NCBI RefSeq assembly: GCF_001895925.1
Contig: NZ_MPPI01000012.1
Span: forward strand, 1 to 64,000
Source of the DNA: Phormidesmis priestleyi ULC007
Lineage (GTDB): Bacteria; Cyanobacteriota; Cyanobacteriia; Leptolyngbyales; Leptolyngbyaceae
DNA length: 64,000 nucleotides
Reading direction: 5' to 3'
The stretch's first letter is position 1, and every line of letters starts with the position of its first letter. Below, piece by piece: positions 44,282-53,938 of this stretch. The notes beneath the pieces are model-generated. The model saw only the letters and a program-made list of their open reading frames with translations. It ran no database searches and was not told the origin of the DNA. The position numbers and the translations under genes are program-made.

Positions 44282-45406
44282 CTAAGCGGCTTTGGGTTCA
44301 ACTAGGTTGTCTAAGCCATCTACAACTTTCATGGACTCGATCGTGTCTCCGGCTTTCAATTTTTCCAGCACTTCTCGCCCTTCTGTCACAAATCCAAAGA
44401 TCGCATAGCGACCGTCGAGTAAGTTTAAGCCTGCGGGGGTAAGTTCTGGCTCAAATAAGAAGAAGAAAAACTGAGAAGAACCGCCGTTGGGGTCTTCACC
44501 CGGACGAGCCATCGCCAAAGCGCCATACGCTGAGAAGGGTAGAACAGGCTGATCTAAATAGCGTCCTGCATCTTCTAAGGTGATGCCATAAAGTGGCTCC
44601 TTGTCGCCTTTCACCAAAATCTCTAGGGGAACAGAACGATATTTTTTAGTTGCGGGATCGATAAAGCCAACCTCAGATCCTGGCGGGTCGCCGATTTGCA
44701 GCACATAAGAATCTTCGGCTCTCGTAAATTTCAAGCCATCGTAAAAGCCACGCTGCACGAGATCCACAAAATTTCCAGCCGTGACTGGGGCGCTATAGCC
44801 ATCGAGAACGATCGTCAAATCACCGTGATCTGTTTTGGCGACAACGGTAGCACGTCCCTTAAGTTGAGGCAGATTGCTATATGCTTCGGGCACCTCATAA
44901 GGAAACTTTTGCACCATCAATTCTTCGAGACGTGAAACTAGAGTTAGCAAATCCGAACGCTGCGATCGTGTCTGCTCTTTATCTTTCGCTTCTGCACTGG
45001 TTTGAAGTTGCTCAACGCCCGTCTTTAATTTTTCAATAATTGCCTCTGCTTGAGGTTTTTTGTCATCAGGAATGGATGCCAATAGTTGAGCGGGACGATC
45101 GTTCAAAATGCTATACGCCTGTTTGATATCGCTAACCACAGATCCCCAACGACGATTGGCCCGCAGTTGGGTGGTGATATCTTCTAGGCTAGATTGCAGC
45201 TTGCGAACCTCAGAATTATCGATCGGCAATGAGTAGCGAAGCAGCGCTTCTGGGTTGACGATCGGATTTCCAGGCGGCAATGCCTGAGCCGGGAGACTCC
45301 ATCCCCACAGGCTTAGACAAACCATCGCGATCGCCATCCCTTTGAGCAAGCCACCTTTCAGCCAACCCAGACCTTGAGTGAGTGTCAAACGATTCCAAAA
45401 AGACAT
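44282..45406 (-). CDS. TLP40/CYP38-type lumenal cyclophilin (peptidyl-prolyl isomerase)
   Basis: From ATG 45406 the protein has 374 aa; a longer upstream frame is not supported, and GGGAAAGAG lies just before this ATG. A signal or thylakoid-transfer segment (about 18-42, ending PAQA-LPPG) leads to a helical domain (about 60-165, typical of TLP40) and the C-terminal cyclophilin domain (about 190-365) with LTIVLDGYSAPVTAGNFVDLV and GSSQFFFFLFEPELTPAGLN. Plant CYP38/TLP40 supports photosystem II assembly. It lies upstream of thiL. Confidence 0.88.
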   Translation of the reverse strand: MSFWNRLTLTQGLGWLKGGLLKGMAIAMVCLSLWGWSLPAQALPPGNPIVNPEALLRYSLPIDNSEVRKLQSSLEDITTQLRANRRWGSVVSDIKQAYSILNDRPAQLLASIPDDKKPQAEAIIEKLKTGVEQLQTSAEAKDKEQTRSQRSDLLTLVSRLEELMVQKFPYEVPEAYSNLPQLKGRATVVAKTDHGDLTIVLDGYSAPVTAGNFVDLVQRGFYDGLKFTRAEDSYVLQIGDPPGSEVGFIDPATKKYRSVPLEILVKGDKEPLYGITLEDAGRYLDQPVLPFSAYGALAMARPGEDPNGGSSQFFFFLFEPELTPAGLNLLDGRYAIFGFVTEGREVLEKLKAGDTIESMKVVDGLDNLVEPKAA

Positions 45407-45569
45407 AATCTCTTTCCCCGCGTGCTTTAAAACCCCTTTTCGATTGTGCCATGTTAGGGGTCGGTGCTTTGTGGTGAATCGTGACGAACAACCCCAATCA
45501 AAAGCGATTAAAAACGATCGCTGGGCGGTAAAATAAAGTGCCGAACATTCTCCCCCACTGTCATCACTC

Positions 45570-46130
45570 ATGATTTCTAGTAATGATTTTCGACCTGGCG
45601 TAAGTATTGAGTTAGACGGAGCCGTCTGGCGAGTGATCAGCTTTTTGCACGTAAAGCCAGGCAAAGGATCGGCATTCGTCAGAACTGAGCTAAAGAATGT
45701 CCGCACCGGGAAAACATTAGAACGAACCTTTCGTGCAGGGGAGTCGGTGCCGCAAGCCAATCTTGAAAAAAGCACGATGCAGCATACCTATAAAGACGGC
45801 GATCAATATGTCTTTATGGATATGGAAACCTTTGAAGAAGGGCAACTCAGCGTGTCTCAAATCGGTGAGCGCGTCAAATATCTCAAAGAAGGCATGGAAG
45901 TCAACGTGATCAAATGGGGCGAACAAGTCTTAGAGGTTGAACTGCCTAACACGGTCGTGCTCGAAGTTACGCAAGCCGATCCGGGCGTTAAAGGCGATAC
46001 GGCAACAGGCAGCACTAAACCCGCGATCGTCGAAACGGGCGCTCAAGTCATGGTGCCTCTCTTCATCACGGTCGGAGAAAAGATTAAAGTCGATACCCGC
46101 GATGATTCTTACCTGGGTCGAGAAAATTAA
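45570..46130 (+). CDS. efp: Elongation factor P
   Basis: EF-P relieves ribosome stalling at proline runs. The 186-aa three-domain protein starts [17 protein letters not shown] and has the [11 protein letters not shown] loop (about 30-40) that presents the modified lysine. The C-terminal domain contains [19 protein letters not shown]. No YjeA/EpmA or rhamnosyl-modification gene is adjacent. accB follows 100 bases downstream. Confidence 0.97.
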   Translation: MISSNDFRPGVSIELDGAVWRVISFLHVKPGKGSAFVRTELKNVRTGKTLERTFRAGESVPQANLEKSTMQHTYKDGDQYVFMDMETFEEGQLSVSQIGERVKYLKEGMEVNVIKWGEQVLEVELPNTVVLEVTQADPGVKGDTATGSTKPAIVETGAQVMVPLFITVGEKIKVDTRDDSYLGREN

Positions 46131-46230
46131 CAGGTGGCTTGTGGCGCTTGGTTAGTCGCGGAGACTGAAGACTACTAACTGCCGACTACTCACTCATCAC
46201 CCATGCCTACATAAATGGAGCAATCACACT

Positions 46231-46746
46231 GTGCCACTGGACTTAAGCGAACTTCGCGAACTGCTCACGGCTCTCAATCAAACTGATATTGCGGAGTTGA
46301 TCTTAAAAAGTGAAGATTTTGAGTTGACCGTTCGTCGAGGGTCGCGATCGGGTTCAGGACAAGCCGATCTGATCGGGTCGAGAGAGACGCTGACCGTCAC
46401 CCCGATCGTCACGCCTCTCCCCACACCAGATCTGTCGAGAGGCACGGCTGACACTCCCAATGGCGCTCCTTCTAGCCAATCGGCTCCACCCCCTAGTAAC
46501 GATCGCTTAGTCGAAATTCTTTCCCCGATGGTGGGCACATTCTACCGCTCTCCAGCACCCGACGAGGCACCGTTCGTCAATGTCGGCGATCGCATTCGCT
46601 CTGGGCAAACGGTGTGCATTATCGAAGCAATGAAGCTGTTGAATGAGATAGATGCTGAAGTCTCTGGAGAAATCGTTGAGATTCTGGTGCAAAACTTGCA
46701 GCCTGTAGAATATGGGCAACCTCTAATGCGGGTTAACCCTGTGTAA
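46231..46746 (+). CDS. accB: Biotin carboxyl carrier protein of acetyl-CoA carboxylase
   Basis: The 171-aa subunit carries the biotin moved between carboxylase and transferase during malonyl-CoA synthesis. The N-terminal dimerisation part ([19 protein letters not shown]), a proline-rich linker and the C-terminal biotinyl domain (about 90-170) with [10 protein letters not shown] are present; the lysine in AMKL (about 135) is the biotin site. The start is GTG at 46231 with GGAG upstream. Confidence 0.95.
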   Translation: MPLDLSELRELLTALNQTDIAELILKSEDFELTVRRGSRSGSGQADLIGSRETLTVTPIVTPLPTPDLSRGTADTPNGAPSSQSAPPPSNDRLVEILSPMVGTFYRSPAPDEAPFVNVGDRIRSGQTVCIIEAMKLLNEIDAEVSGEIVEILVQNLQPVEYGQPLMRVNPV

Positions 46747-46818
46747 TTTCCTATCTTTGATCGCTCCCCATGAGCGGTAAAGTTAATATAAATCGCTGAT
46801 AGTTTGGGAGCAGCAAAT

Positions 46819-47814
46819 ATGCTGACATTTATTCTTGCTTTAGGGGTCGGCTTAGGCAGTTTTGCCCTTTACCTAGCTGCGTTCTTTTATCCAGAACTTC
46901 ATCGTAAAGGAGATCTGGTGTGGAGTGGAGTGGGCTTATTTTACGCCCTTGTGCTGTGGGTTTGTGCAGAACGAATTACGGGTGGCGTTTTGCTGGGGCA
47001 AATGGCGAGTGTCTCGCTGATTGGCTGGCTCGGTTGGCAAACTCTGGTGGCTCGATCGGCGCAAACTCCCGCAGAGCAGCGATCGACGACTGGAGATCTA
47101 TCCACCGATCTGCAAGCCGGGCTAAACCGAGTGCTTTCGCCTGAAAACACCGCTAAGGTTAAGCAGCAATTTACAAATTTGCGCGATCGGGCACAGTCGC
47201 TGATCAACAAAACCCCTCAACCGCAGAATTCTGCCGAGACTCAAACCCCTCAAGTCTATGAGCCTCTGAAGCCAGAAGATTTTGGCACTCCCCCGACAAC
47301 CGTAGACGCGACGACATCCTCTGCAACACCCGCTCCACAGGTTCCGTCTTCCACACCTGTGGCACCTCAACCTGCATCCTCGCCCCAACAAAACCCATTA
47401 GCTGCTCTCACTGAGGCTGCTAAATCGGTGCTTGCCAGCTTTAACAAGCCCAAGAAAAATACGGCGACCTACGTGAGAAAGGATTTTCGTGACGCAACGC
47501 CTTCTGTGCAAGAAGATGCCGATGATTTTGAGGAAGACGACCAGACCGCTACATCTGAAGCGCCTCCCCAGCCTCCTGTTTTGAGTGATGAAAATGCCAC
47601 TTCTGATTCGACCATTCCTTCTGATGAGATCATGTTAGAAGAGATGGAGTTTGAAGCGAAGCGAGCAGCAGAAACCGCGCAGTCAGAAGCAGAAGGGCTT
47701 CAGCCGATTCCTCCTAAACCGCCCACGCCTGATTTAGTCGAAGCGGCGATCGCCGATGCCGAAGAAAAGCACCTCCCTGCCGACCCGCCTGAAACCGCTC
47801 AATCTGACGAGTAG
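46819..47814 (+). CDS. ycf66: Ycf66 family membrane protein
   Basis: From ATG 46819 (GGGAG 8 bases upstream) the protein has 331 aa. Two to three hydrophobic spans (about 3-22, 35-50, 60-78) match Ycf66, a cyanobacterial/plastid protein of unknown function. The remainder is a long acidic, proline/serine-rich tail (about 100-331) that is predicted disordered. An internal TTG start 15 bases earlier is not preferred. Confidence 0.85.
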   Translation: MLTFILALGVGLGSFALYLAAFFYPELHRKGDLVWSGVGLFYALVLWVCAERITGGVLLGQMASVSLIGWLGWQTLVARSAQTPAEQRSTTGDLSTDLQAGLNRVLSPENTAKVKQQFTNLRDRAQSLINKTPQPQNSAETQTPQVYEPLKPEDFGTPPTTVDATTSSATPAPQVPSSTPVAPQPASSPQQNPLAALTEAAKSVLASFNKPKKNTATYVRKDFRDATPSVQEDADDFEEDDQTATSEAPPQPPVLSDENATSDSTIPSDEIMLEEMEFEAKRAAETAQSEAEGLQPIPPKPPTPDLVEAAIADAEEKHLPADPPETAQSDE

Positions 47815-47831
47815 ACTTAAAAAGAAGGCAA

Positions 47832-47859
47832 TAAAAAAGGCTTGGAAAATTCCAAGCCT
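47832..47859 (-). terminator. Intrinsic terminator after the PEP-CTERM gene
   Basis: On the minus strand AGGCTTGGA/TCCAAGCCT forms a 9-bp stem with a 4-base loop and is followed by TTTTTTATTG. It lies 30 bases after the stop of the gene at 47889-48665. Confidence 0.85.
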
Positions 47860-47888
47860 CATCCTCTCTCATTGATTGTTAAGCGAGT

Positions 47889-48665
47889 TTAACTGACCTT
47901 ATTGAGCCGACTTTTGCGCTTGCGAAGCGACGCTGCTCCTAGCGTGCCGACTGCCAGCAGACCCAACATTGATGCAGGCTCTGGTACAGACTTGATGCCA
48001 ATGGTGTCTGCAACTGACCCTTTGGTTCGGAAAATGGTATACAAACTGTTATCTGCCTTTCTGCCAGTGCCATTGGTCGTAGTGTTTAGAAACTCAGCAG
48101 TCTTTGTCACTTCTGAAATTTGTCCCCACGGCGCTGTGGTGCCGTCATTGAGACCTCGGCTCTTAGAAGATAGCCAATTTGCGTTTTGAATTTCCCAGTT
48201 CAGTTCAGAGTTGGAGGGAGTATTTCCAAAGTCCCCTGGATTGGCTGCTTTTTGAGTGATCACATACTCCCAAGCGTCAGGTTTTGACAGCAGCTCATAG
48301 CCTTTGTCTCCACCCCCAAGATTGAATTGACCAACCCAAGATTCATCTACACTCTGATCGTCCCATACGACCACATAGAGATACTCTTGCTTGCTCATCT
48401 TAAAGTCCCAAGATTCTGCATGAGACCAGTTGTATCCACCTGTGCTACCGTTTGGGCCTTTTTCGTTTCTACCCACAAAGTTCAAAACGCTACCATTTTT
48501 GTCTCCGTGAAACAAACCGTAGTGATTATCGGCAGTGAGGGTGGCTTTGACCGAAAGATCAGCAGCAGACGAAAGGGCAGCCGCAGAGGCTTGACTAACC
48601 GAAAGAGTGGCGATGCCGACTGACGCGATGGCTCCGGCAAGTAAACATTTCATTGAGGTCAACAT
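47889..48665 (-). CDS. PEP-CTERM sorting-domain exported protein
   Basis: The 258-aa protein has a signal peptide (about 6-28, ending ASAAA), a beta-rich mature domain with a GGYNWSHAESWDFKMSKQEY block, and the C-terminal PEP-CTERM signal: VPEPASMLGLLAVGTLGAAS followed by RKRKSRLNK. That signal is recognised by exosortase and linked to extracellular or biofilm matrix export. The start could also be ATG 48653. No exosortase gene is in the window. Confidence 0.85.
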   Translation of the reverse strand: MLTSMKCLLAGAIASVGIATLSVSQASAAALSSAADLSVKATLTADNHYGLFHGDKNGSVLNFVGRNEKGPNGSTGGYNWSHAESWDFKMSKQEYLYVVVWDDQSVDESWVGQFNLGGGDKGYELLSKPDAWEYVITQKAANPGDFGNTPSNSELNWEIQNANWLSSKSRGLNDGTTAPWGQISEVTKTAEFLNTTTNGTGRKADNSLYTIFRTKGSVADTIGIKSVPEPASMLGLLAVGTLGAASLRKRKSRLNKVS

Positions 48666-49193
48666 AGACTAGCTTCTCTAAGCTTGTGTTTCACTGCCAT
48701 GTTGCCATTGAGAGAGCAAGCTGTATAAATTCTTACCAAGAATTTACCCGTAACCTCATGCGATCGACCTCTGGCTAAACTTGGCGAAAAGACCTGCGTA
48801 TAAAAAACTCTAAAAGAGTCTTTTCATCAGGGCAGGTCAAGTATATACACGACTTAATCACTGACCTCATCGCTGGAAAATGTTCCAAAATTGGCTGCCT
48901 ATTGATGAAGGTACTGGGCAATCGTTCTGGAACAGTGCTCAAAAATAATCCCCTTGTGTAAAAGCGCTGACTCATTCAAGGCATACCCATCCGTATAGTC
49001 ATAAAATTGCAGCGCTTTTTGAACTAGCTTGAGAAAGACCTGGGATTTTGAAAAGGGGTGATCGAGCGATCGGTCAGCAATTTATTCTCCACGCTAGACT
49101 TGAAGCTAGTGAAGTTCTCACTGATAATGACTCAATGCAGAGTGGGCGATGTTGCCTCTTTGCTAATTTTCTATATTCTGACACTTGTGTATC
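48666..49193. other. Intergenic region upstream of ileS
   Basis: About 530 bases with no convincing gene. A stem GACCTGC/GCAGGTC (48791-48838) encloses a smaller ACTCT/AGAGT hairpin. I see no T-box features. The promoter of ileS is presumably within 49000-49190. Confidence 0.45.
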
Positions 49194-52079
49194 ATGGCGC
49201 TAACAGATCCCGGAGCTTATAAAGACACCGTTCATTTGCCTAAAACCGATTTTGATATGCGGGCAAACGCAGTCAAGCGGGAACCCGAATTGCAGAAATT
49301 TTGGGCAGAACAGCAAATTTACGAGCAACTGTCACAGAACAACCCTGGTGATCTGTTCATTTTGCATGACGGGCCTCCTTATGCAAACGGCGCATTGCAC
49401 ATTGGTCATGCGCTCAACAAAATTCTCAAAGACACGATCAATAAATATCAACTGTTGCAAGGGCGAAAGGTGCGCTTTGTGGCAGGTTGGGATTGTCATG
49501 GGTTGCCGATCGAGCTTAAAGTCTTGCAAACCCTCAAACCCGAAGAACGCAGGCAGTTGACACCCTTATCGCTGCGGCACAAAGCCAAAGACTATGCTCT
49601 CAAAGCCGTAGAAGAGCAACTTCAAAGCTTTAAGCGCTACGGGGTTTGGGGCGATTGGAAGCATCCTTATCTGACGTTAACGCCAGACTATGAAGCGGCT
49701 CAAATCGGTGTGTTTGGGCAAATGGTGTTAAAAGGCTATATCTATCGGGGTTTAAAGCCTGTTCACTGGAGTCCGAGTTCTAAAACGGCACTCGCAGAAG
49801 CCGAGTTGGAATATCCCGAAGGTCACACCTCGCGGAGTGTTTATGCTGCTTTTGAAGTCAGGAATTTGTCAAAAGAGTTGCAGATGCCCCTCGACCCATT
49901 TTTAGGCGAGTTGGGCGTTGCCATCTGGACAACAACTCCTTGGACGATCCCGGCAAATTTGGCGGTGAGCGTCAATCCAGACTTGGTTTACTCTGTGGTA
50001 GAAGTCGGGGCAGATTTTCCTTCTAAGTTTAAGTATCTGATTGTCGCGAAAGACTTGATCGATCGCCTCTCCGAGACTTTGGGAACAACTCTGACCGAGA
50101 AAGCCACGATGATGGGTCGGTTGCTGGAACACTGCACTTATCGGCATCCGTTGTGCGATCGTCAAAGCGAAATTGTGATCGGCGGTGATTACGTCACTAC
50201 TGATTCAGGTACGGGGTTAGTCCACACGGCTCCGGGTCACGGTCAAGAAGACTATCAGGTCGGACTGCGCTATGGGCTACCGCTGCTTTCACCCGTGGAT
50301 GATAACGGCAACTTTACCGAAGAAGCCGGACAGTTTGCGGGGCTAAACGTGTTAGGAGATGGCAACGGTGCTGTAATTCAAGCATTAGCCGACGCTGGAT
50401 CATTGCTCAAAGAAGAACCTTATGTTCACAAATATCCTTACGATTGGCGAACCAAAAAGCCGACGATCTTTAGAGCGACTGAGCAGTGGTTTGCGTCGGT
50501 TGAAGGGTTTCGAGACGAGGCACTAGCGGCGATCGCCCAAGTCACCTGGATTCCTGCACAGGGCGAAAACCGGATCACGTCGATGGTAACAGAGCGATCG
50601 GACTGGTGCATTTCTCGTCAGCGCAGTTGGGGCGTACCGATCCCGGTGTTTTATGACGAAGAAACGGGCGAACCGTTGCTAAATGAAGAGACGATCGCTT
50701 ATGTGCAAGCGATCGTGGCAGAAAAAGGCTCTGATGCCTGGTGGGAAATGTCTGTAGAAGAACTTCTGCCAGAACACTATCATGGGCGCACCTATCGCAA
50801 GGGCACCGACACGATGGATGTTTGGTTTGACTCTGGTTCTTCGTGGGCAGCCGTTCTCAAGCAGCGAGAGGATCTCCGATATCCTGCCGATCTGTATCTA
50901 GAAGGATCGGATCAACATCGTGGCTGGTTCCAGTCCAGTTTGTTGACGAGTGTGGCGGTGAATGGTCATGCGCCTTACAAAACTGTTTTGACGCATGGTT
51001 TTACGCTGGATGAGCAGGGACGTAAGCAAAGTAAATCGCTTGGAAATGTCGTCGATCCGATGGTCGTGATCGAAGGTGGCAAAAACCAGAAAGAAGAGCC
51101 GCCTTACGGAGCCGATATTCTGCGGCTGTGGGTTTCGTCGGTGGATTACACAAACGATGTGCCGATCGGAAAAACCATCCTCAAGCAAATGTCCGATGTG
51201 TATCGCAAGATTCGCAACACCGCCCGGTTTTTGTTAGGTAACCTGCACGACTTTGATCCGGCTAAAAATGCGGTTGCTTATGAGCAATTGCCAGAACTCG
51301 ATCGCTATATGCTGCATCGAATGACTGAAGTCTTCAACGACGTTCAAGATGCGTTTGAGAGTTTTCAGTTTTTCCGCTTCTTCCAAACCGTGCAAAACTT
51401 CTGTGCGGTTGATTTGTCTAACTTCTATCTGGATGTTGCGAAAGATCGGCTGTATATCAGTGGCACCGATGATCTGCGTCGTCGGAGTTGTCAAACCGTG
51501 TTGGCGATCGCCGTTGAAAATTTGGCACGGGCGATCGCACCTGTTTTATGTCACATGGCAGAAGACATCTGGCAAGCCATCCCTTACCCAACGCCTTATA
51601 AATCAGTGTTTCAAGCGGGTTGGGTGAAGCTAGAACCTGAGTGGAACGCACCCGAACTGGCAGAGAAATGGGAGATTTTGCGCCAGGTGAGAGCAGAGGT
51701 GAATAAAGTTCTAGAAAAAGCCCGTGCCGAAAAGGAAATCGGCTCTTCGCTAGAAGCCAAAGTTTTGCTGTATGTGCCGGATGCTCAATTGCGACAAACT
51801 CTGATGGCTCTCAATCCTGCTGACGGTTTGAGTGGCGATGGGGTGGATGAGTTGCGCTATCTATTTTTAACGTCGCAAGTTGAGTTGTTAGACTCACTCG
51901 ATCGCCTATCAGGACTCAACTACACCAGTTCATCAGAAATGCTGAGTGTCGGAGTCACCCATGCTGACGGCAAGAAGTGCGATCGCTGTTGGAATTACTC
52001 AATTCACGTTGGCGAATTTAAGGAGCATCCGCTACTCTGTGAGCGCTGCACTTCGATCGTCAGTCACTTAGGATCGTGA
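49194..52079 (+). CDS. ileS: Isoleucyl-tRNA synthetase
   Basis: The enzyme charges tRNA-Ile. From ATG 49194 it has 961 aa. HIGH is in PPYANGALHIGHALNK (about 62-77) and the KMSKS loop appears as GRKQSKSLGNVVDP (about 609-622; KQSKS variant, common in IleRS). The CP1 editing domain has TTPWTIPANLAVS. A C-terminal zinc ribbon (CDRCWNYS...CERCTSI) is complete. TTG 49185 is an alternative start, but MALTDPGAYKDT fits the family. Confidence 0.97.
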   Translation: MALTDPGAYKDTVHLPKTDFDMRANAVKREPELQKFWAEQQIYEQLSQNNPGDLFILHDGPPYANGALHIGHALNKILKDTINKYQLLQGRKVRFVAGWDCHGLPIELKVLQTLKPEERRQLTPLSLRHKAKDYALKAVEEQLQSFKRYGVWGDWKHPYLTLTPDYEAAQIGVFGQMVLKGYIYRGLKPVHWSPSSKTALAEAELEYPEGHTSRSVYAAFEVRNLSKELQMPLDPFLGELGVAIWTTTPWTIPANLAVSVNPDLVYSVVEVGADFPSKFKYLIVAKDLIDRLSETLGTTLTEKATMMGRLLEHCTYRHPLCDRQSEIVIGGDYVTTDSGTGLVHTAPGHGQEDYQVGLRYGLPLLSPVDDNGNFTEEAGQFAGLNVLGDGNGAVIQALADAGSLLKEEPYVHKYPYDWRTKKPTIFRATEQWFASVEGFRDEALAAIAQVTWIPAQGENRITSMVTERSDWCISRQRSWGVPIPVFYDEETGEPLLNEETIAYVQAIVAEKGSDAWWEMSVEELLPEHYHGRTYRKGTDTMDVWFDSGSSWAAVLKQREDLRYPADLYLEGSDQHRGWFQSSLLTSVAVNGHAPYKTVLTHGFTLDEQGRKQSKSLGNVVDPMVVIEGGKNQKEEPPYGADILRLWVSSVDYTNDVPIGKTILKQMSDVYRKIRNTARFLLGNLHDFDPAKNAVAYEQLPELDRYMLHRMTEVFNDVQDAFESFQFFRFFQTVQNFCAVDLSNFYLDVAKDRLYISGTDDLRRRSCQTVLAIAVENLARAIAPVLCHMAEDIWQAIPYPTPYKSVFQAGWVKLEPEWNAPELAEKWEILRQVRAEVNKVLEKARAEKEIGSSLEAKVLLYVPDAQLRQTLMALNPADGLSGDGVDELRYLFLTSQVELLDSLDRLSGLNYTSSSEMLSVGVTHADGKKCDRCWNYSIHVGEFKEHPLLCERCTSIVSHLGS

Positions 52080-52110
52080 ATTGAATCGTGTCTGTTACTT
52101 ATAGAGCTAA

Positions 52111-52136
52111 TGGGCACGGCAGTGCCATGCCCGTAC
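52111..52136. repeat. Interspersed GGCAGTGCC repeat, third copy
   Basis: GGGCACGGCAGTGCCATGCCC, a near-perfect palindrome, lies 32 bases after ileS. It is the least degenerate of the three copies in the window. Confidence 0.65.
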
Positions 52137-52156
52137 GTGGATTTGTAGATTTTATG

Positions 52157-52192
52157 CAAAAAGGGACGTATTTGAAGTACGTCCCTTTTTTG
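52157..52192. terminator. Bidirectional terminator between ileS and the SH3b gene
   Basis: AAAAGGGACGTA and TACGTCCCTTTT form a 12-bp perfect stem with a 7-base loop. T-runs are present on both strands, so it can end ileS (plus) and the SH3b protein (minus). Confidence 0.9.
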
Positions 52193-52219
52193 GTTTTGTC
52201 AGTCTAAGCGATCGGCGAT

Positions 52220-53248
52220 TTAACGAATAAAACTAGACGAAACCCAACCACCGTTTGTTCGATACCAGCCGTTTGAGGAGCTATAGATAGGAACGCTTGC
52301 GCCATAGCCAACGCTGCCCACAACGCCATAGCCAGTGCCCGGGCCACTGCGAATAAACAAGCCACTACCCGCAGTGACTGTGCCATAACCACTTCCACTG
52401 TTGCCGCCACCACTGCCACCACTGCCACCTGCGCTCGTGAAGGATGACGCGATCCAACCGCCGTTGACGCGATACCAGCCCCCCGAAGAGCCATAGGTGT
52501 TGACGCGTGTGCCATAGCCTAAACCCCCAACAATGCCATAGCCCGTGCTCGGACCACTGCGGATATTGACTCCACTTGAAGCCGTAATCGTCACAGCTCC
52601 AGTAGAGGAACCGCCACCAGGATTACTGCCACCACTGCCGCCACTACCACCCGCGCTCGTGAGAGACGACGCGATCCAACCGCCGTTGACGCGATACCAG
52701 CCACCCGAAGAGCCATAGGTGTTGACGCGTGTGCCATAGCCTAAACCCCCAACAATGCTATAGCCCGTGCTCGGACCACTGCGGATATTGACTCCACTTG
52801 CAGCCGTAATCGTCACAGCTCCAGTAGAGGAACCGCCACCATTGTTGCCGCCGCCACCACCGCCGCTATAAGCAGAACCCGATAGCCCTAACACAGAAGC
52901 GGTCTGCGGCCCAACCACGCCGTCTACAGAAATTTTTTCATAGCCTTGGAGCAGAGAGACAATATAGGCGGTTCTTTGCCCATAAACTCCATCGACTGCG
53001 ATGTCATAACCACGATTGCGAAGGGCGCTCTGAACGGCAGTCACCGCCGAACCTGTGCTGCCAGTTCCGACTGCTGCCATCGCATTGTGAGCACCTGCCA
53101 AGATTGAAACCGCGATCGCCAGACTAGCAACGCCGATCCAAGCAGAATTAGGAATGCTCAAGCCGAGTTCTTTGAGCGATCGAAGTTTTAGTTCTGGATT
53201 AGGGTTTTCAAAGTCAACCGCTAAATGAAGATAAGCTAAATTTTCCAT
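52220..53248 (-). CDS. Peptidoglycan-binding and triple SH3b-domain exported protein
   Basis: The 342-aa protein has an N-terminal cytoplasmic lead, one membrane/signal segment (about 36-58, SAWIGVASLAIAVSILAG), a PG_binding_1 domain (about 65-122, VQSALRNRGYDIAVDGVYG) and three SH3b domains separated by glycine/serine linkers. Each SH3b has SGxxIRSGPxTGYxxVG and GWYRxNGGWxxSS. The first two are nearly identical at the DNA level (52433-52618 and 52655-52840), pointing to recent duplication. It likely binds the cell wall. A minus-strand terminator follows at 52157-52192. Confidence 0.88.
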   Translation of the reverse strand: MENLAYLHLAVDFENPNPELKLRSLKELGLSIPNSAWIGVASLAIAVSILAGAHNAMAAVGTGSTGSAVTAVQSALRNRGYDIAVDGVYGQRTAYIVSLLQGYEKISVDGVVGPQTASVLGLSGSAYSGGGGGGNNGGGSSTGAVTITAASGVNIRSGPSTGYSIVGGLGYGTRVNTYGSSGGWYRVNGGWIASSLTSAGGSGGSGGSNPGGGSSTGAVTITASSGVNIRSGPSTGYGIVGGLGYGTRVNTYGSSGGWYRVNGGWIASSFTSAGGSGGSGGGNSGSGYGTVTAGSGLFIRSGPGTGYGVVGSVGYGASVPIYSSSNGWYRTNGGWVSSSFIR

Positions 53249-53503
53249 TAGGTTCTCCCTGTAAGTAGTGTAGATTTGCTAAGGAGTGCGGAGTATCGAT
53301 AAGAATTTTGAACTGTAAAACTCTTGATGTAAATCAAGGTGAGCCAGCAGTGAGAGAGGGACGCACTGAGGGTTTCAGTAATTTCTCATATGCTTACACT
53401 TAGTATATTCGCGCTTTTCCTTCTGACAGTAAAGTAAAATCAGCAATTTCACGCAGTCAGAGAAAGGACTCAGTGAGTGAGCCTGTTATATCCGCCATTT
53501 AGC

Positions 53504-53854
53504 TTAGGCTAAAGCTGTGAGCAGGTCTTCTGATGGAGTGAACCCGACCGCGATCGCCACATCATCGCAGACAAAAAGAGGGCGCTTAAGCAGCATGGCA
53601 TCCTGAGTAAACGCCTCAACCCACTGAGCATCTGTCCAGGTTTTCTTCTCATCTCCCAAAGAGCGGTAAGAGTGCCCAGAGGTGTTTCGCATCGGCTTAC
53701 TTCCGAGTGTGCTTACCCAGGCATCAATCATTGATTGAGTCGGTGGATGGTCTTTGGTGTTGATGAATTCGTAGTCAATGCCGTTAGCTTTAAGCCATTG
53801 AAACGCTTTTTTGCAGGTGCCACAGGTCGGGATTCCATACACTTGAATTGCCAT
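53504..53854 (-). CDS. ArsC/Spx-family protein
   Basis: The 116-aa thioredoxin-fold protein has the CGTC motif (C11 and C14) in YGIPTCGTCKKAFQWL, the form seen in Spx/MgsR and arsenate reductase-like ArsC. It includes the lysine-rich FINTKDHPPT loop and MLLKRPLFV (the conserved R-P of the family). Members reduce arsenate or act as thiol-redox regulators; the sequence does not tell which. It stands alone, 85 bases from a convergent-free lipoprotein gene. Confidence 0.8.
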   Translation of the reverse strand: MAIQVYGIPTCGTCKKAFQWLKANGIDYEFINTKDHPPTQSMIDAWVSTLGSKPMRNTSGHSYRSLGDEKKTWTDAQWVEAFTQDAMLLKRPLFVCDDVAIAVGFTPSEDLLTALA

Positions 53855-53938
53855 AACATTTCAATAAATAGTAGAGACGAGTGTCTCATAGTTCAGACGC
53901 TCGATAAACTACAACCGATGTTGAACTCGATCGCATCG

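Noticed and set aside
44282-45775. Cyclophilin with 123 extra N-terminal residues
   Set aside because: The extra part has low-quality composition and covers the efp start on the other strand; ATG 45406 has a better upstream sequence and directly precedes the signal peptide.
48666-49193. T-box or similar tRNA-sensing leader before ileS
   Set aside because: No T-box sequence or specifier hairpin pattern is visible, and cyanobacteria are not known to use it widely.
52204-52515. Alanine/valine-rich frame opposite the SH3b repeats
   Set aside because: It mirrors the glycine-rich linker codons of the real gene.
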